Below are positions 27,482 through 36,856 of a stretch of 64,000 nt of DNA, in pieces. The notes below the pieces were generated by a model. The model ran no database searches. It worked only from the letters and a program-made list of their open reading frames with translations, and was not told the DNA's origin. This DNA comes from Flavobacterium sp. ALD4 (GTDB lineage: Bacteria > Bacteroidota > Bacteroidia > Flavobacteriales > Flavobacteriaceae). Each line of letters begins with the position of its first letter. Position 1 is the stretch's first letter. A program made the position numbers and the translations under genes. The stretch lies in the NCBI RefSeq assembly GCF_002836475.1, contig NZ_PJBJ01000024.1, positions 1 through 64,000 of the forward strand, in the 5' to 3' direction.

Positions 27482-28024
27482 TTACAAGCTTTGAGGATTT
27501 TCGTTTTTTATAATTGCACCAACAATTAGCGAATAAATTAAACCAATAAAGGAATACATTGCAAGTGTAACGGGAAAGACAATGAAAGGATTCATGAATT
27601 TTTTGATCATTGTAAGTCCCATTTCCATGTCTTTACTTGTTATGTTCGGGTTTTGTCTGATCATTTCATTTTTGGAAATAGAAATCATCTCATTGATAAA
27701 CTCAGGAAAAATAAAATTAAAGGCAATATTAAATAGTCCATATACTAGACCTGCTATGAAAGTAATAGAAACCCCTATCTTTAGACTTTCACCAAAGGAA
27801 ATGAAGCCGTTATTTAGGTTTTTCTTGTAGTTAATGCACCCTAAAGAGATGAATATCAAAGGTAGTATAAGGTAATTGGCAATATTAACAATCACTCCGG
27901 CACTTGTTCCTACTAAAGAGCGCATTCCTATTATGTACATAATTACGAATTCCAGAACCATTATAACACCAAACAATACACCATATAGTAGTCCAGATTT
28001 ACCTGGGGACACACTTTTTTCCAT
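27482..28024 (-). CDS. DUF4199 family membrane protein
   Basis: 180 residues with four predicted membrane helices: GLLYGVLFGVIMVLEFVIMY, an Asn-rich loop to YLILPLIFISLGC, SITFIAGLVYGLFNIAFNF and FIVFPVTLAMYSFIGLIYSLIVG. DUF4199 proteins are specific to Bacteroidota, usually next to a GT2 gene as here (3-bp gap). The function is unknown; a partner of the glycosyltransferase is an inference from position. Confidence 0.85.
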   Translation of the reverse strand: MEKSVSPGKSGLLYGVLFGVIMVLEFVIMYIIGMRSLVGTSAGVIVNIANYLILPLIFISLGCINYKKNLNNGFISFGESLKIGVSITFIAGLVYGLFNIAFNFIFPEFINEMISISKNEMIRQNPNITSKDMEMGLTMIKKFMNPFIVFPVTLAMYSFIGLIYSLIVGAIIKNENPQSL

Positions 28025-28122
28025 AGAGACTTTATTTATTAATCCACAAATATAGCAATTCCCGATATATTGGGCTACAAAAAAGAGTTTTTACGATTTA
28101 ATAAAAAAAATGAAAACAAAGA

Positions 28123-28152
28123 TTTGTTTATTGAAAAATAATTGTAAATTTG
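28123..28152 (+). promoter_or_regulatory. Promoter of the L31 gene
   Basis: TTTG at 28123-28126, an 18-bp spacer, then TAAATTTG at 28145-28152: the Bacteroidota housekeeping consensus. The start codon is about 105 bp downstream, leaving a long 5' leader. Confidence 0.75.
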
Positions 28153-28255
28153 CACACTCAAAATAATAGTGTAAAACAAAAAGTTATAATGAGTTTACAC
28201 CTTTTCTGTCAAAAGAGAAGCTTCAAAACAAGTTATAACCAAACAAATAAAAAAG

Positions 28256-28507
28256 ATGAAAAAAGGTACGCACCCAGAAAATTACAGATTAGTTGCATTT
28301 AAAGACATGTCGAATGAAGACGTTTTTATCACTAAATCTGCTGCGGAAACAAGAGAAACAATTACAGTTGATGGTGTTGAATACCCAGTTGTGAAATTAG
28401 AGATCTCTAGAACGTCTCATCCTTTTTACACAGGAAAAAATAAACTTATCGATACTGCAGGACGTATTGATAAATTCAAAACTAAATACGCTAAACACGC
28501 TAAATAA
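28256..28507 (+). CDS. rpmE2: 50S ribosomal protein L31, type B
   Basis: 83 residues with the type B pattern: [20 protein letters not shown], no Cys residues (the zinc-binding CxxC of type A is absent), and [24 protein letters not shown]. The roughly 105-nt leader after the promoter could hold autoregulatory structure; a short AAGTTATAA repeat occurs twice in it. Confidence 0.95.
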   Translation: MKKGTHPENYRLVAFKDMSNEDVFITKSAAETRETITVDGVEYPVVKLEISRTSHPFYTGKNKLIDTAGRIDKFKTKYAKHAK

Positions 28508-28531
28508 TTATAGTTTGTTTTCAAGTACATT

Positions 28532-28560
28532 AAAGCCTTCCGTTTTGGGGGGCTTTTTTT
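28532..28560 (+). terminator. Terminator of the L31 gene
   Basis: AAAGCC / GGCTTT stem, partly extended by CC/GG, followed by T7. Confidence 0.7.
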
Positions 28561-28660
28561 ATTTTTATCTATTTGAAAACGTTGTAACTTTGGGCTTTAT
28601 TTAAAAACAAATTAATGTTTAGGCAAGTCGCGACCTGAACCTATCACAAATAAATATTAT

Positions 28661-29836
28661 ATGAATTACATACTTTTTGACGGACCCGCCCGAAATGCTT
28701 TATTGCCTTTTACTTTTACCCGCCCTGTGGCTGATATTCTAATTGGGATTATGACGATTCGTCAAAAATGGGAAATGCATCTTGGTTCTACTACCACAAC
28801 ATTGACTGAGGAGTATCTGTCAGATAAATATCCGATGGTCGAGTTAGAAGAGAATGTGATGATTAATGCTTCTTTTCTTCCCAATGCTGTCTTGGTTGAA
28901 ATGGTCAGTAATCTTGAGCCAAATCAGGTTATCTTTAAAGGAGAAGAAGTTGTTGCATTTTATACGGATGAAAATCAGGAAGAAGTGGATTTCGATTCCT
29001 ATGAGATTATTGAGTATCGTGAGGACTGCTTAACCGTTATGAATACTTGGGATATTTTCTCGAAAAATGATGCTGCTATTCGAGAAGATTTCGAATTTTT
29101 AACGGCGGATAGAAAATCGAAACCAATTCCCAAAAGTGTCAATGTGCTTGGACACGAAAATATATTTATCGAAGATGGAGCTAAGTTAGAGTTTGTTACT
29201 TTAAATGCTTCTTCGGGTCCTATTTATATAGGGAAAGATACTGAAATTATGGAAGGTTCTGTAATTCGTGGACCCTTTGCATTGTGTGAAGGTGCCGTAG
29301 TGAAAATGGGAGCTAAAGTGTATGGTGCTACCACTGTAGGGCCTCATTCCAGAATTGGAGGAGAGGTAAACAACTCGGTTATTTCGGCTTATTCGAATAA
29401 AGGACATGATGGTTTTTTAGGGAATTCAGTACTAGGGGAGTGGTGTAATATTGGTGCAGATAGTAATAATTCGAACCTAAAAAATAACTATGAGGAAGTG
29501 AAGTTGTGGAGTTATGAAACAGAAAGCTTTGCTAAAACCGGATTGCAGTTTTGTGGGTTGATGATGGGGGATCATAGTAAGTGCGGAATCAATACCATGT
29601 TCAATACAGGAACTGTAATTGGAGTCAGTGCAAATATTTTTGGGTCTGGATTTCCACGTAATTTTGTACCGAGTTTTTCTTGGGGAGGAGCTGCTGGTTT
29701 TACTACTTACATCACTAAAAAAGCATTTGAAACGGCAAGATTAGTAATGGGGCGCAGGAATGTAGATTTTGATGAGAAAGAAGCCACTATTTTAGAACAT
29801 GTTTTCGAGGAAAGTAAAAAATGGAGGAAAGAATAA
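28661..29836 (+). CDS. GlmU-like sugar nucleotidyltransferase family protein
   Basis: 391 residues. The N-terminal part (MNYILFDGPARNALLPFTFTRPVADI) is a degenerate nucleotidyltransferase domain specific to Bacteroidota. From about residue 160 there is a left-handed beta-helix with hexapeptide repeats (IFIEDGAKLEFVTLNASSGPIYIGKDTEI; VVKMGAKVYGATTVGPHSRIGGEV), as in GlmU. The usual LAAGxGTRM signature is missing, so nucleotidyl transfer is uncertain. Single gene with its own terminator. Confidence 0.85.
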   Translation: MNYILFDGPARNALLPFTFTRPVADILIGIMTIRQKWEMHLGSTTTTLTEEYLSDKYPMVELEENVMINASFLPNAVLVEMVSNLEPNQVIFKGEEVVAFYTDENQEEVDFDSYEIIEYREDCLTVMNTWDIFSKNDAAIREDFEFLTADRKSKPIPKSVNVLGHENIFIEDGAKLEFVTLNASSGPIYIGKDTEIMEGSVIRGPFALCEGAVVKMGAKVYGATTVGPHSRIGGEVNNSVISAYSNKGHDGFLGNSVLGEWCNIGADSNNSNLKNNYEEVKLWSYETESFAKTGLQFCGLMMGDHSKCGINTMFNTGTVIGVSANIFGSGFPRNFVPSFSWGGAAGFTTYITKKAFETARLVMGRRNVDFDEKEATILEHVFEESKKWRKE

Positions 29837-29879
29837 CAGTTTTTAAGTTTTGATTTAAATTTGATACTAAAAAATAATT

Positions 29880-29909
29880 AACTGCTTCATTGTACAACAT
29901 GAAGCAGTT
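29880..29909 (+). terminator. Terminator after the GlmU-like gene
   Basis: 11-bp perfect stem AACTGCTTCAT / ATGAAGCAGTT, 8-base loop, then T8. Confidence 0.88.
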
Positions 29910-30158
29910 TTTTTTGGGTTTTAGTGGAGGAATAGTGCCGTTTTACTCCATAGTGTAAAATTGCATTAACATAATATTGTGTTTGTTTGTAAGAATTATT
30001 ATTTTTATTAATCATTGATTATTAGTACATTATGAGATGTTCAGGGTTTTATGTGCTGCATAGTTAGTTTTTTTTGGCTTAATGTTATAGTTTTATAAAA
30101 AATAATTACAAAACGAATACTATTCATTTAGTAGAAGGTATTAAATAGAAAAAAATAT
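29910..30158. other. Intergenic region upstream of the symporter gene
   Basis: About 250 bp of AT-rich leader. I see no gene and could not assign a confident promoter hexamer pair. Confidence 0.4.
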
Positions 30159-31622
30159 ATGGAAGAGATTATTGGGATATTAAACGATATTGTATGGAGT
30201 GATGCATTAATCGTTTTGTGTTTAGGAACAGGACTTTATTTTTCCATAAGAACGCGTTTTTTGCAGGTACGTCATATTAAAGAAATGTTTCGTTTACTGT
30301 TTGACGGTAAAAGTTCAGAATCTGGAGTTTCTTCTTTTCAGGCATTATCAATGTCGTTGGCAGGTAGGGTAGGTACGGGAAATATTGCAGGTGTAGCTAC
30401 AGCTATAGCCTTTGGGGGACCTGGAGCTTTATTCTGGATGTGGATGGTTGCTTTTTTTGGGGCAAGCACTGCCTTTGTAGAAGCTACTTTGGCTCAAATT
30501 TATAAAGAGAAACATCTGGGTGAATTCCGTGGGGGACCTGCTTTTTATATTGAGAGAGGATTAGGCGTTAAATGGTTTGCTGTTTTGTTTGCCGTAGTTT
30601 CTATTATTTCGGCAGGAGTTTTGTTACCCGGAGTTCAAGCGAACTCTGTTGCAGACGGAATTCAGAATGCCTTTGAAATAGACACTTGGAAATCAGGTAT
30701 AGTAGTCTCATTAATATTTGGTGCCATCGTATTTGGTGGTGTAAAAAGAATTGCCAAATTTACAGAATTTGTCGTTCCAATAATGGCCATTGTTTACATT
30801 TTAATTGTATTGATAATTATAGTAATTGATATCGATCAACTTCCGGGGGTCATCTCTTTAGTTTTTAAAAGCGCTTTTAATATGGAAGCTGGTTTTGGAG
30901 CTGTTTTTGGTTTAGCAATTCAATGGGGTGTAAAAAGGGGTATTTATTCTAATGAAGCAGGTCAGGGGACAGCACCGCATATTGCTGCGGCAGCAAATGT
31001 TTCTCATCCTACTAAACAAGGCTTAGTGCAATCATTCTCTGTTTATATTGATACTTTATTAGTATGTTCGGCTACTGGATTTATGTTACTGATTACCGGT
31101 AAATACAATGTTCAGAATCCAGTGTTAGGACCCGATGGTGCTACGCAGTTTTTATATCAAGGAGCAGAAAATGTTTCTGCGGGTCCTGGATTTACGCAAA
31201 CCGCGATGGATAGTGTTTTTCCTGGTTTTGGTTCTTACTTCGTTGCTATTGCATTGTTTTTCTTTGCATTCACCACGATGTTAGCCTATTATTATATTGC
31301 TGAAACAAATATCTCTTATTTGACAAGGAATTTAAAATCGCCTATTTACAATCATTTGCTTAAAGTATTAATGATGGTAGTGATTATGTACGGTTCGATC
31401 AATCAGGCAAAGTTAGCTTGGAATATTGGTGATTTAGGAGTAGGGTTAATGGCTTGGTTTAATATTATTGCCATTCTGCTTTTACAAAAGCCGGCATTAC
31501 TTGCATTGAAGGATTACGAAAAACAAAGAAAAGCGGGGAAAGATCCTGTTTTTAATCCAGAAGATATTGGGGTGTCAAATGCCCATATTTGGAATACGAT
31601 AGGTAAACATAAAGAAGAGTAG
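30159..31622 (+). CDS. Alanine/glycine:cation symporter (AGCS family)
   Basis: 487 residues with about ten membrane helices. Family blocks are SFQALSMSLAGRVGTGNIAGVATAIAFGGPGALFWMWM near residue 60-95, the periplasmic/FRGGPAFYIERGLG segment, GAVFGLAIQWGVKRGIYSNEAGQGTAPHIAAAA (the SNEAGxGSAP signature region), and the C-terminal PALLALKDYEKQRKAGKDPVFNPE. It imports alanine or glycine with sodium. Single gene. Confidence 0.95.
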   Translation: MEEIIGILNDIVWSDALIVLCLGTGLYFSIRTRFLQVRHIKEMFRLLFDGKSSESGVSSFQALSMSLAGRVGTGNIAGVATAIAFGGPGALFWMWMVAFFGASTAFVEATLAQIYKEKHLGEFRGGPAFYIERGLGVKWFAVLFAVVSIISAGVLLPGVQANSVADGIQNAFEIDTWKSGIVVSLIFGAIVFGGVKRIAKFTEFVVPIMAIVYILIVLIIIVIDIDQLPGVISLVFKSAFNMEAGFGAVFGLAIQWGVKRGIYSNEAGQGTAPHIAAAANVSHPTKQGLVQSFSVYIDTLLVCSATGFMLLITGKYNVQNPVLGPDGATQFLYQGAENVSAGPGFTQTAMDSVFPGFGSYFVAIALFFFAFTTMLAYYYIAETNISYLTRNLKSPIYNHLLKVLMMVVIMYGSINQAKLAWNIGDLGVGLMAWFNIIAILLLQKPALLALKDYEKQRKAGKDPVFNPEDIGVSNAHIWNTIGKHKEE

Positions 31623-31646
31623 TTCTTTTATTTCACTACTAACGTT

Positions 31647-31692
31647 GAAAGCTTCTAGAGACCGGATTTTTATTCTGTTTCTAGAAGCTTTC
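31647..31692 (+). terminator. Probable terminator after the symporter gene
   Basis: 13-bp perfect stem GAAAGCTTCTAGA / TCTAGAAGCTTTC with a 20-base loop, followed by ATTTTAT. The T-run is weak. Confidence 0.6.
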
Positions 31693-31795
31693 ATTTTATA
31701 GTAAGCAAACTACTTAATTAATCTATCTTTGCATTTTTTAAAACATATCGGTTTTCTAATTAACGAATAGCCGAATCTACAAAAGCAATAATTCA

Positions 31796-33430
31796 ATGAT
31801 TACAGTTAACGACATTTCAGTACAGTTTGGCGGAACCACTCTTTTTAGCGACGTCTCCTTTGCTATTAATGAAAATGATAAGATTGCCCTTATGGGTAAA
31901 AATGGGGCAGGAAAGTCAACGCTTCTTAAAATTATTGCTGGTCAAAGCAAACCATCAACGGGAAATATATCTGCGCCCAAAGAGGCTGTGGTGGCTTATT
32001 TGCCTCAGCATTTGTTGGCTACTGATGGAGCTACCGTTATGGAGGAAGCTTCTAAGGCATTTGGCGAAATTTTTGGAATGAAGGCAGATATTGACGAAAT
32101 CAACGAGCAATTGACGATTCGTACGGATTATGAAAGTGATGCCTATATGAAGTTGATTGAACGCGTTTCTGATTTAAGTGAGAAGTTCTATGCAATTGAA
32201 GAAGTAAATTATGAAGCTGAAGTAGAGAAAATATTAATAGGTCTGGGTTTCGTTCGCGAAGACTTTGCAAGACAGACTTCAGAGTTTTCCGGAGGATGGA
32301 GAATGCGAATTGAGTTGGCTAAAATCCTTCTGCAAAAACCGGATTTAATTTTATTGGATGAGCCTACCAATCATATGGATATTGAAAGTATTCAATGGTT
32401 AGAAGATTTCTTGATTAATTCAGCAAAGGCCGTTGTGGTAATTTCCCACGATAGGGCATTTGTTGATAATATTACGAATCGTACTATAGAAGTTACTATG
32501 GGTCGTATCTATGATTATAAAGCCAAGTACTCTCATTATTTAGAGCTGCGTAAAGACAGACGTGTCCATCAGCAAAAAGCATATGATGAACAACAACGTA
32601 TGATTGCAGACAATCGAACTTTTATTGACCGTTTTAAAGGGACTTTTTCTAAAACTGATGCCGTTCAATCAAGGGTTAAGATGTTAGAGAAGTTGGTTAT
32701 AGTACAGGTGGATGAAGTAGATAATTCGTCGTTAAAATTAAAATTCCCTGCAGCAGTTCGTTCGGGGCAATACCCAGTAATTGTAAAGGACTTGTCAAAA
32801 GCATATGGGGATCATGTAGTTTTCAAGGATGCGAATATTGTTATTGAAAGAGGCGAGAAGGTTGCATTCGTAGGTAAAAACGGAGAAGGGAAGTCGACCA
32901 TGATTAAAGCCATCATGAAAGAGATCGGCATTGATGCAGGAAGTCTTGAGATAGGTCATAATGCCCAAATTGGTTATTTTGCTCAAAATCAAGCCTCTTT
33001 GTTAAATGAGAATGCTACTATTTTTGAAACCATCGATGATATTGCAGTAGGCGACGTCAGAACTAAAATTAAGGACATTTTAGGTGCTTTCATGTTTCAC
33101 GGAGATGATGTGACCAAAAAAGTAAAAGTCCTTTCAGGAGGAGAGAAAACACGTTTGGCAATGATAAAACTATTGTTGGAGCCGGTTAACTTGTTGATTC
33201 TGGATGAGCCTTCCAATCACTTGGATATGAAAACCAAAGACATCATTAAAGATGCGCTACGCGATTTTGACGGGACTTTAATCTTAGTTTCTCACGATAG
33301 GGATTTCCTTGACGGATTAGCGATGAAGGTTTTTGAATTCGGAAACAAAAGGGTAGTGGAGCATTTTGAAGATATCACCGGTTTCTTGGCACACAAAAAA
33401 ATGGAAAGCATGAGCGAGATAGAGAAGTAA
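31796..33430 (+). CDS. ABC-F family ATPase
   Basis: 544 residues, two ATPase domains without membrane segments. Walker A GKNGAGKST (about residue 35) and GKNGEGKST (about residue 360); signatures FSGGWRMRIELA and LSGGEKTRLAMI; Walker B LILLDEPTNHMD and LLILDEPSNHLD. The linker between the halves is Lys/Arg-rich (RRVHQQKAYDEQQRMIADN). ABC-F proteins act on ribosomes (EttA, Uup, YbiT) or protect them from antibiotics; this looks like a housekeeping YbiT/Uup type. Single gene with its own terminator. Confidence 0.93.
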   Translation: MITVNDISVQFGGTTLFSDVSFAINENDKIALMGKNGAGKSTLLKIIAGQSKPSTGNISAPKEAVVAYLPQHLLATDGATVMEEASKAFGEIFGMKADIDEINEQLTIRTDYESDAYMKLIERVSDLSEKFYAIEEVNYEAEVEKILIGLGFVREDFARQTSEFSGGWRMRIELAKILLQKPDLILLDEPTNHMDIESIQWLEDFLINSAKAVVVISHDRAFVDNITNRTIEVTMGRIYDYKAKYSHYLELRKDRRVHQQKAYDEQQRMIADNRTFIDRFKGTFSKTDAVQSRVKMLEKLVIVQVDEVDNSSLKLKFPAAVRSGQYPVIVKDLSKAYGDHVVFKDANIVIERGEKVAFVGKNGEGKSTMIKAIMKEIGIDAGSLEIGHNAQIGYFAQNQASLLNENATIFETIDDIAVGDVRTKIKDILGAFMFHGDDVTKKVKVLSGGEKTRLAMIKLLLEPVNLLILDEPSNHLDMKTKDIIKDALRDFDGTLILVSHDRDFLDGLAMKVFEFGNKRVVEHFEDITGFLAHKKMESMSEIEK

Positions 33431-33455
33431 TATTTAGACAGTATTTCTATAATGC

Positions 33456-33489
33456 AAAAGGCAGAAGTTGATTCTTATGCCTTTTTTTG
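33456..33489 (+). terminator. Terminator of the ABC-F gene
   Basis: AAAAGGCA / TGCCTTTT stem, extended by AAG / CTT across one mismatch, then a T-run. Confidence 0.8.
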
Positions 33490-33511
33490 TGGGGTTAAAT
33501 CTCAGATTCTT

Positions 33512-33927
33512 TCAGATACTCTGTTCCTTTGGCTTTTTGTTGAATTGCTTTGACTCCGTTTGGAATTTGCAAATCGCTACACCGTAACGTTTTGCCATTA
33601 AACTTCCGTTGAAAAGATTTCCATAATTATCGAAAGCTGTTTTTCCGTTAAATAGGGGGTAATTGACTTGAGGAATAGTTGCAGTAGGGAGATCTATCGT
33701 CAGCTGATTATCAAAACAGGAATAAATAGCAGTTGCATCCACAGTTGGGATATCTTTATTCCAGACGCTTTTTTCCCGTAGATTTAATTTTCCAATTTCA
33801 AATTCTTTGTCTTTGATAGAACTTTTTTTTATTCAATTGCTTTTTGCAGAGATATCGAGACGTCTATTTGAGCATAGCCGGCAAATGAAAAAAAAGTAAG
33901 AATGGAAAGAGTTAGATATTTTTTCAT
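33512..33927 (-). pseudogene. Frameshifted gene for a small secreted protein
   Basis: The ATG at 33925-33927 opens a signal peptide MKKYLTLSILTFF; after a run of T the frame must change by one base to read SFAGYAQIDVSISLQKAIE, which then meets TAA. A second one-base shift in an A-run gives SSIKDKEFEIGKLNLREK, VWNKDIPTVDATAIYS and an open frame to the stop at 33512. Both shifts fall in homopolymers (about 33888-33895 and 33825-33833 on the plus strand), so real decay or sequencing errors are both possible. The reconstructed protein has about 135 residues and ends in a Lys-rich tail. No family recognised. Confidence 0.6.
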
Positions 33928-34458
33928 CTTGATTTTTATTTCGATAGTTTGATAAATTGTTGAGTGAGTCGTTTTTTGTAGTGAATTTATAAATCAATAG
34001 ACTATAAAGATAGAAGTAGTATTCTGACGGAATCTTGATATTTTATTAGAAGTAGTCAAAAAGCAATGGTTTTGCACTTTATTAAACGTACCTGTTTCAT
34101 TTAGAAGTAGTATTAGAGAAAGATTTAATTTTGAATATTCACATCAATGAAACTTTTAAAACACCATATTTTTTAGTACACAATAAAATGAATGACAGGG
34201 CTGAAATTGAGAAATAGATCTTCAAATCTTTTTCAAGGAATTCAAATTGATAAGGAGGAAACGAAGTGAAAGGCTTACGAATTATTCGAATGTCTTTTTA
34301 TTGTAATGAGTATAGCTTTTTCCTGGTAGTATAAGCGCTGTTAGTAACGGTTTATTTGTATAAAGAAATGATTGTTAAAATATTGATTATTAGTAAATTA
34401 TGTTCTTAAATTTTGTATCTTGTTGTTGGATGTAATAGCAATATTAAAATTAGGTATC
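33928..34458. other. Intergenic region, no supported gene
   Basis: About 530 bp of AT-rich DNA upstream of the repeat-rich secreted protein. Short open frames only. It must hold promoters for the genes on both sides, none of which I can place with confidence. Confidence 0.4.
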
Positions 34459-35763
34459 ATGAATAAATTAGTTTTAACTGTACTTTTGTTAATTACAGGT
34501 TTTTCAAGTATTTCATTGTTTTCCCAAATTTCAGGTGAAGCGGAGGCCTTAGGTTTGCCTGGAGATAATCTTAATCTTTACGCTGTTTTAAATGTTTTTC
34601 AAGATTCAGAAACATTGGAGGAATTTGAAAGAGCAATTAACTCTAGGGCTACGAATATTAATAATTTGGATTTGAACAATGACAGTCAGGTTGATTATAT
34701 TTCAGTGTTAAGTTATGACCAAGGGCAATTTCATTCTATTGTGTTGCGCGTAGCGGTGAGCAGTTCAGAATACCAGGATGTGGCGGTTATTGAAGTCAGT
34801 AAAAATAATTCGGGTAGAGTTATTGTGCAGGTCATTGGAGATGAAGCTTTGTATGGTAGGGATTATATTGTGGAACCTTCATATAGCCGTGCCGAAACGC
34901 CAAACCCAGCTTACACAGGGAATAGGACAGTTGTTGTCAGGGACTATAACTATGCAAACACTGTTGTCTATGTTGACAGTTGGCCCCTTGTTGCATATCT
35001 CTTCTCACCAGTATTTTCGGTTTATATTTCGCCTTGGCATTGGGGTTATTACCCTATATATTACTTTCCATGGACACCCCTCCGATATTATAATTATTGG
35101 GGTATTCATAGTCATTATTACAGGAGTCCGTATTATAGAAGGATAGCCTATGTAAGATATCCTTCCCATCATTCTTATTATCAAAGAAGACGAACTACCT
35201 CTCGTATCGTGGAAAGAAACCGAAGAGATGGGCGGTATGGTAGTACTTATGAAGGAAGAGTGTTTAGCAGACCGGCAACTCCAGTTAGCAGACCGTCAAG
35301 ACGAGAAATACGCAGAGAAAACAGTGCGCCGTCAAGACAGCAAGTCCGGCCTTCAGCAAGACAACAGAACATAGAGTCGACAAGACAACGAGTGCAGCCT
35401 TCGACAAGACAGCAGAACATAGAGTCGACAAGACAACGAGTGCAGCCTTCAACAAGACAGCAGAACATAGAGTCGACAAGACAACGTGTTCAGCCGTCAA
35501 CAAGACGGCAGAACAAACAGCCTACAAGACAGCGCGTTCGGCCGTCAACAAGACAACAACCACCGCGATCAGGCAATCGGACATCAACAAGACAGCAGAA
35601 GAGAAAGTCAATAAAGTCTCAAACTAGAGAGTCCAATAGACAACAGGCGCGGGCTACACGATCTGCAACGAGACAAACTAATCGTCAAATAAGGCAATCA
35701 GCTCGGGAAGTCAGAAGGTCTAATCGTTCTGAAATACAAAAGGTCGTTGATAAAAATTTATAG
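34459..35763 (+). CDS. Secreted Tyr- and Arg-rich protein with 16-residue tandem repeats
   Basis: 434 residues from the ATG at 34459 (an ATG-less extension to 34420 precedes the signal peptide NKLVLTVLLLITGFSSISLFSQ and is less likely). Residues about 25-140 form a compact domain with a calcium-loop-like DLNNDSQVDYIS. A Tyr/Trp/His-rich stretch (about 175-255: HWGYYPIYYFPWTPLRYYNYW) follows. The last 170 residues are low-complexity Arg/Gln/Ser/Thr, with three near-perfect copies of QNIESTRQRVQPSTRQ (DNA at 35365-35508) and degenerate flanks. The tail is very basic, so binding to nucleic acid, acidic polysaccharide or cell wall is conceivable. No family recognised for the tail. Confidence 0.75.
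   Translation: MNKLVLTVLLLITGFSSISLFSQISGEAEALGLPGDNLNLYAVLNVFQDSETLEEFERAINSRATNINNLDLNNDSQVDYISVLSYDQGQFHSIVLRVAVSSSEYQDVAVIEVSKNNSGRVIVQVIGDEALYGRDYIVEPSYSRAETPNPAYTGNRTVVVRDYNYANTVVYVDSWPLVAYLFSPVFSVYISPWHWGYYPIYYFPWTPLRYYNYWGIHSHYYRSPYYRRIAYVRYPSHHSYYQRRRTTSRIVERNRRDGRYGSTYEGRVFSRPATPVSRPSRREIRRENSAPSRQQVRPSARQQNIESTRQRVQPSTRQQNIESTRQRVQPSTRQQNIESTRQRVQPSTRRQNKQPTRQRVRPSTRQQPPRSGNRTSTRQQKRKSIKSQTRESNRQQARATRSATRQTNRQIRQSAREVRRSNRSEIQKVVDKNL
35365..35508 (+). repeat. 48-bp tandem repeat, three copies, inside a coding region
   Basis: Units begin at 35365, 35413 and 35461 (CAGAACATAGAGTCGACAAG at each start) and a degraded fourth begins at 35509. Spacing is exactly 48 bp, so copy-number change would keep the reading frame. 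Confidence 0.9.
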
Positions 35764-35795
35764 TGGGTTTCTTTTTTAAGCCCCCCTTTCTTTTT

Positions 35796-36101
35796 TTAAA
35801 ATCTAATTCCTGGGGGAAGCAGTTCTTTGTAAATGGGGTTTTTTTTAAAAAACACCACTATTTTTGGAAGTATTGGGACTACTTTTAATTTTCTTTCAAT
35901 AGCAATTGCCATTATTTCCGAGAGGAACTGAGAAACAAATTCTTCGTTGTCGAATTGATCTGGGGTATTTATTTTTGTCAAAAATATTTTTCTTTCCTGA
36001 AAAGAATATTCAACTGAAACAACCCCCTGTTCTACTGTGGTTTCAAATTGCCTTGCGAAAGTATTGTCTTTGATTTCCATGATGATACTAGATTGTTCCA
36101 T
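35796..36101 (-). CDS. Small YjdJ-like GNAT-family protein lacking the acetyl-CoA motif
   Basis: 101 residues. The second half, EIMAIAIERKLKVVPILPKIVVFFKKNPIYKELL, aligns with the end of YjdJ-type small acetyltransferases (KIIPLCPFAKHEFDKTPEY). The first part has the matching strand pair (ATFARQFETTVEQGVVSVEYSF region). The GxGxG/A acetyl-CoA loop expected in the middle is replaced by NEEFVSQFLSE, so catalysis is doubtful. The frame is intact. Moderate certainty. Confidence 0.55.
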   Translation of the reverse strand: MEQSSIIMEIKDNTFARQFETTVEQGVVSVEYSFQERKIFLTKINTPDQFDNEEFVSQFLSEIMAIAIERKLKVVPILPKIVVFFKKNPIYKELLPPGIRF

Positions 36102-36856
36102 ATTGTTTATTTAGGTATTTATTAGCGGAGTATTATTTTGCCAAGTTTAATTCTTGGGGATTCATTGGTATTTTAACCAATAGTGTTTTAGATTTAGTTC
36201 TGGTTTTATTTCAAATTAAGAAAATCAACGATCTTCATATTGTCTGTCCTGATAAATTTGGTTGTGTAATACTAATCCATTTAACTAAGAAGATAGATAA
36301 ACGTCTTTCTGAGATAAGCGTATACGATCTGCTGTGGTTGTTTTGTTTTCTAAAATTTGTAGATAAATATAGTTTCATCAATGAACCTATATTGTATTTA
36401 GTGCATTTTTTTGGTGAGGCAACCTTTACAAAGGTACCCATTTGCTTCTCGGTATCAAATCATTTTAACGTCTATGTTGGGGGTAAGTTCCTATTGGTCA
36501 GTAATAATAAGTGTTTAGGGGGTTTTTGTACGTTAATTTTTGTACACTTTAATTTCATACTGTTCCGCTGTTGTTCCTGTATATGCTTTCCGTTTTTGGC
36601 GCTTTATAACGGCGTGTAGTTTCGATTTTTCAACCCGCATTCGATGGGAACGGCAATAACGTCTAAAGGGAAAGGATTAGTTGATAGGTTATACTAAATC
36701 TACCTTGCCTTCAGTCTTAGATTTGTAAAGTGTGGCAGTCATAATTTAATGCTAATATAAAGGTAGATTCGGAGTTGGTTTCAATAAAAAAATTAATTTT
36801 ATAGGAAATTTATAATAATTAGACGGCAATTTGTTGTAAAATCAGGAAATACGATT
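36102..36856. other. Long intergenic region, no confident gene
   Basis: About 750 bp. Two overlapping open frames of under 95 codons, one per strand (36235-36441 minus, 36338-36619 plus), have composition unlike neighbouring proteins. On the minus strand a short frame reading RQKRKAYTGTTAEQYEIKVYKN then stop (about 36524-36605) looks protein-like and may be the end of a decayed gene. Nothing else seen. Confidence 0.4.

Noticed and set aside
35247..35503. Two minus-strand open frames with Cys-rich repeats
   Set aside because: They mirror the Arg/Gln repeat DNA of the secreted protein on the plus strand; the repeats alone keep these frames open.
35365..35508. Possible CRISPR array
   Set aside because: The units are contiguous 48-bp tandem repeats in frame inside a coding region, without unique spacers; no cas genes are near.
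36235..36619. Overlapping short open frames on both strands
   Set aside because: Neither has domain features or a promoter, and composition differs from neighbouring proteins.
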